From Clostridia bacterium (GTDB lineage Bacteria > Bacillota > Clostridia > Christensenellales > CAG-917), in NCBI GenBank assembly GCA_017500745.1, contig JAFVYE010000024.1:1-12239 (forward strand): 12,239 bases of DNA. Reading direction: 5' to 3'. A program made the position numbers and the translations under genes. Each line of letters opens with the position of its first letter. Position 1 is the stretch's first letter. Below the pieces are notes generated by a model. It saw nothing but the letters and a program-made list of their open reading frames with translations. It was not told the origin of the DNA and did not search any database. This document shows positions 6,623 to 12,239 of the stretch, piece after piece.

Positions 6623-6640
6623 GTGATTTTGGGATATAAT
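6612..6640 (+). promoter_or_regulatory. galE promoter, back-to-back with the dinB promoter
   Basis: TTGCAA (6612-6617) and TATAAT (6635-6640) are separated by 17 bp, predicting transcription from about 6647 and a leader of about 24 bases. Its -35 box abuts and shares base 6617 with the leftward dinB -35 box, so the two polymerases would compete for the site. Confidence 0.75.
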
Positions 6641-6657
6641 ATTTCAATAAAATATTA
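6637..6657. promoter_or_regulatory. AT-rich dyad over the galE -10 and start region
   Basis: TAATATTT (6637-6644) and AAATATTA (6650-6657) form a perfect 8+8 bp inverted repeat with a 5-bp spacer, overlapping the -10 box and the predicted start of transcription. All arm bases are A or T, so this could be chance in an AT-rich promoter; it is listed as a possible operator only. Confidence 0.3.
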
Positions 6658-6670
6658 GAGAGGCGTTTTT

Positions 6671-7654
6671 ATGATTCTTGTCACAGGCGGAGCCGGCTAC
6701 ATTGGCTCACACACAGTAAGAGAACTTCGCGAGAGAGGAATGGACGTTGTCGTTTACGACAATCTTTCAACAGGACACATTGAGGCAGTTGGCGACACAC
6801 CTTTTGTCAAAGGCGACCTTTTTGACGTTGAACTCCTCCGCAAGACTTTCCGTGAATACAACGTTGATTCAGTCATTCACTTTGCAGCATACTCCCTTGT
6901 TGGAGAGAGCATGACCAACCCTGCCAAGTACTATCACAACAACGTGGCAGGCACTCTTGCACTCCTTGACGCAATGCTTGCTGAAAACGTCAAATATTTG
7001 GTTTTCTCATCATCAGCAGCCACCTATGGAGATTGCGGAGATGGTCTCATCACAGAGGACAGCCCTCAAAACCCCACATCAGTGTATGGCCAAACCAAGT
7101 TGATGATGGAGCAATTCATGCAAGACTATGACAAGGCATACGGCATGAAGTACGTTGCCCTCCGCTATTTCAACGCCGCAGGCGCACACGCAAGTGGAGA
7201 GATTGGCGAGGCACACAATCCCGAAAGCCACTTGATCCCCCTCATCTTGCAAGTTGCCAACGGCAAGCGCGAGCAAATCAACGTCTTTGGCGATGACTAT
7301 CCCACCCATGATGGCACCTGCATCAGAGATTACATCCACATCACAGACCTTGCAGACGCACATATCAGAGCACTTGAATATCTTAAGAAGGGTGGCAAGT
7401 CAACTTATTACAACCTTGGCAACGGCAACGGCTTTTCGGTGAAGGAAGTCATTGACACCGTTGAAAAGGTCCTTGGCCAACCCATCAAAAAGCAAATTGT
7501 AGAAAGACGCCCCGGCGATCCTGCATCCTTGGTCGCATCCAGCGAAAAGATTCAACGTGAACTTGGCCGGAAACCCAAGTATGACACCTTGGACAGCGTG
7601 GTGGCATCCGCTTGGAAGTGGCACAGCACCCACCCCAACGGATTTGAAAAATAG
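6671..7654 (+). CDS. galE: UDP-glucose 4-epimerase
   Basis: A 327-residue short-chain dehydrogenase-type epimerase of normal length, interconverting UDP-glucose and UDP-galactose in the cytosol. The NAD-binding GGAGYIGSH glycine motif (G6, G9, G12) opens the protein. The catalytic serine region FSSSAATYG (S113-S115) and the YxxxK pair (Y139, K143, in SVYGQTK) follow, then the substrate-side motifs ALRYFNAAGAH, GTCIRDYIH and ERRPGDPASL. A GAGAGG ribosome binding site lies 7 bases before the ATG. It is the first gene of the rightward block, and galU follows after 29 bases, so together they supply UDP-hexoses for surface polysaccharide or Leloir-pathway galactose use. Confidence 0.97.
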   Translation: MILVTGGAGYIGSHTVRELRERGMDVVVYDNLSTGHIEAVGDTPFVKGDLFDVELLRKTFREYNVDSVIHFAAYSLVGESMTNPAKYYHNNVAGTLALLDAMLAENVKYLVFSSSAATYGDCGDGLITEDSPQNPTSVYGQTKLMMEQFMQDYDKAYGMKYVALRYFNAAGAHASGEIGEAHNPESHLIPLILQVANGKREQINVFGDDYPTHDGTCIRDYIHITDLADAHIRALEYLKKGGKSTYYNLGNGNGFSVKEVIDTVEKVLGQPIKKQIVERRPGDPASLVASSEKIQRELGRKPKYDTLDSVVASAWKWHSTHPNGFEK

Positions 7655-7656
7655 CA

Positions 7657-7671
7657 TTTGACTCTGTCAAA
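7657..7671. promoter_or_regulatory. Small inverted repeat in the galE-galU gap
   Basis: TTTGAC (7657-7662) and GTCAAA (7666-7671) form a perfect 6+6 repeat with a 3-base spacer, right after the galE stop (7652-7654) and just before the galU ribosome binding site. It could be a small mRNA hairpin or a protein site. The GTCAAA half resembles part of the CtsR heptad, but CtsR uses direct repeats, so I do not call it a CtsR box. Confidence 0.3.
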
Positions 7672-7683
7672 ATAAGGGGAAAT

Positions 7684-8544
7684 ATGATTGTATCAAAAGC
7701 AGTGATACCTTGCGGAGGATTTGGCACAAGATTTTTGCCAGCCACCAAGGTTATTCCAAAGGAATTGTTGCCCATAGTTGACCGTCCCGCCCTGTCCTAC
7801 GTGGTGGAGGAGGCGGCCAAGTCAGGCATCACAGAGATCCTTGTCATCCTTGCAGAGGGCAAGGATGCTTTGCGCAGATTTTTTGAGCCCAATGATGACC
7901 TCAACGCACATCTTGTGGCACAGGGCAAAAGGGATATGCTCCCCCTTGCCAACGAGGACTTTGGTGTCAAGGTCACTTTCAAGGTTCAAAAGGAGCGCAA
8001 GGGCAGCGGAGACGCTGTGTATCTTGCCAAGGATTTTGCCGGAGGCGAGCCCATTGCGGTGCTCTTTGGGGATGACGTCATATACACAGGGGCAGGGGAT
8101 CCTGTCACCAAGCAACTCATTGACGCATTTTCAGCCACGGGCAAGACGGTGGTTGGCGTTCAACGCACCAGCGAGGAAGTTGCCAGAAGATGCGGTGTTA
8201 TGAAAACAGTTGGCACCGTAGGCAGAGTGACCACAATCAGCGGTATAGTTGAAAAGCCCACCGGGGATTTGCCCAGCGAGCTTGTGTCCTTGGGCAGATT
8301 CATCATCACTCCTGATGTTTTTGATGCAATAGAAAACACCGCACTTTCAAGAGATGGCGAGGTCTATCTCACCGATGCCATCAGCAAGGTGGCAGAGGAC
8401 GGCGGAGCAGTTGCATGCCTCTTTGACGGCAGAAGATACGATCTTGGCAACAAGCAAGGATATCTTGAAGCGGTGGTGGACTTTGCGCTCCGTGACAAAA
8501 ACCTTGGGGACAGCTTTGCCAAGTATTTGAAAACCAAAATTTAG
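7684..8544 (+). CDS. galU: UTP-glucose-1-phosphate uridylyltransferase
   Basis: A 286-residue nucleotidyltransferase of the bacterial GalU type, forming UDP-glucose and pyrophosphate from UTP and glucose-1-phosphate. The N-terminal signature is complete: a GGFGTRFLPATK nucleotide-binding loop (residues 11-22), then PKELLPIVDRPAL. The internal VLFGDDVIY segment holds the metal-binding aspartates, and GIVEKP, GRFIITPDVF and RRYDLGNKQGYLEA are further family motifs. An AAGGGGA ribosome binding site lies 3 bases before the ATG. It is 29 bases after galE and 23 before mcsA with no clear terminator or promoter between, so galE, galU and the mcs-clpC genes may share a transcript. UDP-glucose feeds surface glycans and glycolipids. 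Confidence 0.96.
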   Translation: MIVSKAVIPCGGFGTRFLPATKVIPKELLPIVDRPALSYVVEEAAKSGITEILVILAEGKDALRRFFEPNDDLNAHLVAQGKRDMLPLANEDFGVKVTFKVQKERKGSGDAVYLAKDFAGGEPIAVLFGDDVIYTGAGDPVTKQLIDAFSATGKTVVGVQRTSEEVARRCGVMKTVGTVGRVTTISGIVEKPTGDLPSELVSLGRFIITPDVFDAIENTALSRDGEVYLTDAISKVAEDGGAVACLFDGRRYDLGNKQGYLEAVVDFALRDKNLGDSFAKYLKTKI

Positions 8545-8546
8545 AG

Positions 8547-8561
8547 TACGGCTTTGCCGTA
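8547..8561 (+). promoter_or_regulatory. Short GC hairpin before mcsA
   Basis: TACGGC (8547-8552) pairs perfectly with GCCGTA (8556-8561) around TTT, filling most of the 23-base galU-mcsA gap. It is followed by AAAAACT, not a T tract, so it is not an intrinsic terminator. It occupies the place where a ribosome binding site would be expected and could limit mcsA translation or stabilise an mRNA end. Confidence 0.45.
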
Positions 8562-8567
8562 AAAACT

Positions 8568-8894
8568 ATGAAAATTTGCGATATATGTGGAAGCCCTGCC
8601 ACCCATGCGCTCAGCGGGCACGTAGGGGACAAACTTGTTGAGGTGCATCTTTGTGACAGATGCAATCAGTCGGTTTACAAAAACAAACTGACCGTCCTTG
8701 ACCTTGCCAATATCGTAAAAAACGCAGAGGGCAGATATTGCCCTATATGTGGCACCACCGAAAAGGACTTTGAGTCCACCTTCAAATTTGGTTGTGCGGA
8801 TTGCTATAAGTATATGAGTGCCATTGCACTTTCATCGGCGGAGAGAGTGCAACAATGCACAAATCACGTTGGCAAGAGGTTGCAACATGAATGA
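8568..8894 (+). CDS. mcsA: McsA-like zinc-finger activator of the McsB arginine kinase, short form without UVR segment
   Basis: A 108-residue protein with the zinc-finger layout of McsA: CDIC (C4, C7), CDRC (C29, C32), CPIC (C58, C61) and CADC (C76, C79, in FKFGCADCYKYM), then the conserved HVGKR (100-104). McsA proteins bind and activate the arginine kinase McsB. Usual family members run to about 170-185 residues, with a C-terminal UVR-type helical segment. Here the protein stops at QHE directly after HVGKR, and the mcsB frame has already begun, so there is no hidden continuation. Four bases at the end share an ATGAATGA context, and the two genes overlap by 8 bases (8887-8894), implying coupled translation. 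No Shine-Dalgarno sequence is visible before its ATG, only a small hairpin. An extra cysteine (C97) lies outside the fingers. The name rests on the fingers and the gene order. Confidence 0.85.
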   Translation: MKICDICGSPATHALSGHVGDKLVEVHLCDRCNQSVYKNKLTVLDLANIVKNAEGRYCPICGTTEKDFESTFKFGCADCYKYMSAIALSSAERVQQCTNHVGKRLQHE

Positions 8895-9897
8895 CCTCAC
8901 TCGTTACAACGTAATATCCTCCCGAATACGCCTTGCAAGAAACATAGATGGCCTTGCATTCACGGGCAACGTCAAGGGAGTTGACCACGCCAAAAGGATG
9001 CGCCTTCCTGACGGAATAGAGAGGTTGCTACGTGGCACATTTGATTATGACTATTTCCGCCTCAGAGATCTCACGGACACTCAAATCAAAGCCCTTGTTG
9101 AAAGGCACATAATTTCGCCCACACTTGTCCATAATCGTGAAGAGAGTGCAGGCATTGTTGAAAGAAACGAGAGCTTGTCCTTTCTCATCAACGAGGAGGA
9201 TCACATCCGTGAGCAATGCGTTGAAAGGGGATTTAATCTTGTTGGCGCCTATGAGCGACTTGACAAGTTTGACAACTTATTGTTGTCAAAGTTGCCCATT
9301 GCCTACGACAATCAGCTTGGCTTTTTGACAGCTTGCCCCACCAATCTTGGCACGGGCATGAGGGCGTCAACCATGTTGTTTTTGCCCGCACTACGCCATG
9401 CTAACGCTATTGAGGACACGGTCAAAGTTTTCCGTGAAAGATATGGGCTTACAATCCGTGGCATATACGGAGAGGGGAGCAGTGCCCTTGGAGACGTCTA
9501 TCAGCTGTCCAATACCCGCACCCTCGGCATGACGGAGATGGAGATCATTGAAGTCATACAAAAGGCAACCCTTGCCATGTGCACCGCAGAAAAAGTGGCT
9601 CGTGACAAGCTCATGGCAGAAAGAGGGGAGGAAATCAAAATGAAAATTGAGCGCAGTTTCAACACTCTGCGCACCGCATATTCCCTTACGTCTGACGCAT
9701 TGATGGAACTTGTGTCTGACGTCAAACTTGGGGTTATCTTTGGCATTGTTCCCTTGACCGAAACAGCCCCCCTTGACAGACTTGCCGTATTGTTTTCGGC
9801 ATCGTCACTTACATTAAAAATTGGAGAATGCGCACCCACAATTAGGGACGTCACCCGTGCCAAACTTGTGCGTGAAATTCTCTCGGAGGTACTTTGA
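8887..9897 (+). CDS. mcsB: Protein arginine kinase McsB
   Basis: A 336-residue kinase with the phosphagen-kinase catalytic fold. It phosphorylates arginine residues on misfolded or regulatory proteins, marking them for ClpC-ClpP. Visible motifs: SSRIRLARN (residues 11-19), NEEDHIR (102-108), CPTNLGTGMRAS with the active-site cysteine C150, and IRGIYGEGSSALGDVYQLSN. Near the C terminus, RDVTRA (320-325) matches the RDxxRA phosphoarginine-binding motif typical of true McsB. The frame is open upstream to 8818, but the ATG at 8887 is chosen because an AGAGG site lies 7 bases before it and because the protein then begins as the family does. The gene overlaps mcsA by 8 bases and clpC by 1 base (TGATG). 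Length is slightly below the common 350-360. Confidence 0.96.
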   Translation: MNDLTRYNVISSRIRLARNIDGLAFTGNVKGVDHAKRMRLPDGIERLLRGTFDYDYFRLRDLTDTQIKALVERHIISPTLVHNREESAGIVERNESLSFLINEEDHIREQCVERGFNLVGAYERLDKFDNLLLSKLPIAYDNQLGFLTACPTNLGTGMRASTMLFLPALRHANAIEDTVKVFRERYGLTIRGIYGEGSSALGDVYQLSNTRTLGMTEMEIIEVIQKATLAMCTAEKVARDKLMAERGEEIKMKIERSFNTLRTAYSLTSDALMELVSDVKLGVIFGIVPLTETAPLDRLAVLFSASSLTLKIGECAPTIRDVTRAKLVREILSEVL

Positions 9898-12239
9898 TGG
9901 AGTTTTCCGTTGATTTGAAAAACGCTCTTGAAATGGCAGGTCAGCTTGCCACAAGAACAGGCGGTGTGATTTGCACCGAACATTTGCTTTATGGATTGTC
10001 CGCCATACCCACCTGCAAGGCGAACAATTTTTTGAAGCCCTTTGGCCTCACTCCAGAATATCTTATTGCGCATTTTGTGCGCAAAAACATATCCTCACAG
10101 GTGGAGATGTCCACTCGTGGATCTCGTGCAGTCAATGGTGCCAAGTACGTTGCGGAGCAACTTGGCTCAAAATACGTGGGCACAGAGCATCTTCTTTACG
10201 CTCTCATTGATGACAAATCCTCTGTGGCAGTTGCCCTCATTGAATCAAGAGGCGTTGACGTAAGCACGTTGCAAAGACAGCTCTACAACTCAATCATTGG
10301 TGTTGACACCCCTCAAACAAAGAGGAGAAGAGGCACAACTTTTGACGACGTGCTCACAGACTTTTTGACCATTGCATTTGGTGGCTCTGTGACTCCCGAG
10401 ACCTTTGCAGGCGCAGTTGAAAGGCCCGCAATGCCCCGTCAAGACAAAGCAAAAAATCGTCCCGAGTCCCCTCAAAAGCCCTCATCACTTGGGGAGGAAT
10501 TGGACGGCTTTGGCACAAACCTCAATGAAAAGGCCAAGGAAGGCAAGCTTGACCCCGTCATTGGCAGAGGAGCAGAAATTGAGCGCATCATTCAAATCCT
10601 TTGTCGCAGGACAAAAAACAATCCCATTTTGATGGGCGAGCCCGGCGTGGGCAAGTCCGCCATTGTTGATGGTCTTGCCGAGGCCATTGTCAACGGCAAA
10701 GTGCCAGATGTCCTCCGTGACAAAATCATCTTTTCACTTGACGTCACAAGCATGGTTGCAGGCACACGCTATCGTGGGGACTTTGAGGAAAGATTGAAAA
10801 ACGCACTACGTGCCGTGCAAGAAAAGGGCAACATCATTTTGTTTATTGATGAAATCCACACCATACTCAAAGCAGGCAGCGCAGAGGGTGGTCTTGACGT
10901 TGCCAACATCATGAAACCTATGCTTGCTCGTGGCGAACTTCAAACCATTGGCGCAACCACCATTGATGAATATCGCAAGCACTTTGAAAAGGACGCCGCT
11001 TTGGAGCGCAGATTCCAGCCCATTATGGTGGAGCAACCCACGGTCAGCGACACCATTGAAATCCTCAACGGACTCCGTGAAAAATATCAAAATCATCACA
11101 AGGTAGAAATCACGGACGAGGCAATCTCATCAGCGGCAATCCTTTCAGACAGATACATCACAGACAGATTCCTGCCCGACAAGGCCATTGACCTCATTGA
11201 TGAGGCAGCATCTCGCAAGAAGATCATTCACTACACAACTCCTCCCGAAATCCGTGCTTTAGAGGACAAAATCAAGCAAGTTGAACTTGACAAGAGCGAA
11301 GCATCTCGCCACGAACAATATCAAAAGGCAGACAAGCTCAAAGCAGAGCGAGACGCCCTTCTTGAAGAAAAGGAAAAGGCAGAAGCAGAGTGGAAGGAAA
11401 AGTGCAAGAACGTCAAACTCTCCATAGGAGAGGATGAAATTGCAGAAATCGTGTCCGGCTGGACAGGCATACCCGTCAAGCGCATCACAGAGGGCGAAAG
11501 TGCCAAACTTGCTCGCCTTGAGGACATCCTTGAAAAGAGAGTTATTGGTCAAAACGAGGCAGTTGTTGCGGTGTCAAGAGCAATCAAACGTGCTCGTGCA
11601 GGGCTCAAAGACCCCAAGCGTCCCATTGGATCGTTCATATTCCTTGGCCCCACAGGTGTTGGCAAAACCGAACTTTCAAAGGCACTTGCAGAGGCAATGT
11701 TTGGGGATGAAAACTTGATGATTAGAGTGGATATGAGCGAGTATATGGAAAAGCACAACGTTTCCAAGCTCATTGGTTCAGCCCCCGGCTACGTAGGATT
11801 TGAAGAGGGAGGTCAACTGACGGAGAAGGTGCGCAGAAAGCCCTATTCAGTCATCCTTTTTGACGAGATAGAAAAAGCCCATCCCGAAGTGTTCAACATT
11901 CTCCTTCAAATACTTGAGGATGGACGCCTGACAGACAGCCATGGCAGAGTTGTTTCCTTCAAAAACACCGTCATCATCATGACCTCAAACATTGGCGCAA
12001 GCGAAATTTCAAAGATGAAAGCTCCCCTTGGCTTCAACAGCGGAGAAACAAGGGCAGGCGATGACTACGAGGCAATGAAAGAGCGTCAAATGAACGCATT
12101 GAAGGACGCAATGAAGCCCGAACTCATCAATAGAATTGATGAAATCATCATCTTCCGCAGATTGACAAGAGAAAATATTGAGGTCATTGCAGAACTTATG
12201 TTCACAGCCCTCAAAAAGCGTCTTGATGAAAAGGACATC
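9897..12239 (+). CDS. clpC: ClpC-type Hsp100 unfoldase, ATPase subunit of ClpCP (3' end outside window)
   Basis: The frame is open from the ATG at 9897-9899 to the window edge: 781 residues of an expected roughly 820-860. A GGAGGT site lies 6 bases upstream, inside the end of mcsB. Domains in order: a double ClpN domain (about 1-145, starting MEFSVDLKNAL); a long polar linker (about 146-201); D1 ATPase with Walker A GEPGVGKS (247-254) and Walker B FIDEIH (D318, E319); a UVR-containing middle-domain coiled coil (about 452-500), the McsB/MecA docking type that separates ClpC from ClpB; and D2 ATPase with GPTGVGKT (584-591) and LFDEIEKAH (D656, E657). The tripeptide LGF (711-713) sits where the ClpP-binding loop lies, so it should partner ClpP. 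The ring hexamer unfolds phosphoarginine-tagged proteins in the cytosol. The linker before D1 appears some 40 residues longer than in Bacillus ClpC by my estimate. Confidence 0.97.
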   Translation, partial: MEFSVDLKNALEMAGQLATRTGGVICTEHLLYGLSAIPTCKANNFLKPFGLTPEYLIAHFVRKNISSQVEMSTRGSRAVNGAKYVAEQLGSKYVGTEHLLYALIDDKSSVAVALIESRGVDVSTLQRQLYNSIIGVDTPQTKRRRGTTFDDVLTDFLTIAFGGSVTPETFAGAVERPAMPRQDKAKNRPESPQKPSSLGEELDGFGTNLNEKAKEGKLDPVIGRGAEIERIIQILCRRTKNNPILMGEPGVGKSAIVDGLAEAIVNGKVPDVLRDKIIFSLDVTSMVAGTRYRGDFEERLKNALRAVQEKGNIILFIDEIHTILKAGSAEGGLDVANIMKPMLARGELQTIGATTIDEYRKHFEKDAALERRFQPIMVEQPTVSDTIEILNGLREKYQNHHKVEITDEAISSAAILSDRYITDRFLPDKAIDLIDEAASRKKIIHYTTPPEIRALEDKIKQVELDKSEASRHEQYQKADKLKAERDALLEEKEKAEAEWKEKCKNVKLSIGEDEIAEIVSGWTGIPVKRITEGESAKLARLEDILEKRVIGQNEAVVAVSRAIKRARAGLKDPKRPIGSFIFLGPTGVGKTELSKALAEAMFGDENLMIRVDMSEYMEKHNVSKLIGSAPGYVGFEEGGQLTEKVRRKPYSVILFDEIEKAHPEVFNILLQILEDGRLTDSHGRVVSFKNTVIIMTSNIGASEISKMKAPLGFNSGETRAGDDYEAMKERQMNALKDAMKPELINRIDEIIIFRRLTRENIEVIAELMFTALKKRLDEKDI

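Noticed and set aside
7657..7671. A CtsR operator upstream of galU
   Set aside because: The GTCAAA half matches part of the CtsR heptad, but the two halves are inverted rather than directly repeated, so it does not fit the known site.
9501..10073. A 190-codon open frame on the - strand across the mcsB-clpC junction
   Set aside because: It is antisense to two clear genes, has no family signature, and crosses the tight overlap of the real genes.
1..12239. A defence island, prophage or other accessory system
   Set aside because: Every gene with a recognisable family is metabolic, repair or proteostasis-related, and no transposase, integrase, toxin-antitoxin pair, CRISPR repeat or phage gene was seen.

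Overview
The window looks like part of a Bacillota chromosome, most likely Clostridia. The evidence is the McsA-McsB-ClpC protein arginine phosphorylation module, the rdgB-yfcE pair, strong GGAGG-type ribosome binding sites and sigma-A-type promoters. Base composition appears mid-range (not computed). A finer placement cannot be supported from sequence alone. Most of the content is recognisable core metabolism and stress biology, and I see no mobile element, CRISPR array, tRNA or rRNA. The interesting points are truncated or oddly arranged members of known systems and several promoter-overlapping dyads.

Layout. Positions 2-226 hold the 3' end of an unrecognised membrane protein gene reading right. 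It converges on a leftward block across a bidirectional terminator (282-309). The leftward block contains, in transcription order from right to left: dinB (Y-family DNA polymerase IV, 6581-5355) with its own terminator; a truncated lipoprotein subtilisin-like protease gene (5222-4461) with a perfect consensus promoter and its own terminator; then a probable four-gene operon from a strong promoter at 4351-4379. That operon encodes a SIS-domain sugar-phosphate isomerase/deaminase, a Na+/phosphate symporter with a PhoU-like tail, the XTP/dITP pyrophosphatase RdgB and a YfcE-type metallophosphoesterase.

The rightward block starts at a divergent promoter region (6594-6657) shared with dinB. It holds galE and galU (UDP-galactose/UDP-glucose supply for cell-surface glycans), followed by mcsA, mcsB and clpC. 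clpC runs off the right edge. mcsA, mcsB and clpC overlap one another, as expected for a tightly coupled operon. McsB phosphorylates arginines on damaged proteins, McsA activates McsB, and ClpC unfolds the marked proteins for ClpP.

Main oddities: (i) McsA is only 108 residues, ending just after its second zinc finger, with no UVR segment; (ii) ctsR, the usual first gene of this operon in Bacillota, is absent and galU stands in its place; (iii) the subtilase keeps its lipoprotein signal and catalytic Asp but has lost the rest of its catalytic domain, while keeping a consensus promoter overlaid by a 9+9 bp perfect dyad; (iv) the likely dinB promoter sits so close to its ATG that the mRNA would be nearly leaderless; (v) a stable hairpin spans the SIS gene stop codon and could tune expression of the downstream phosphate transporter.
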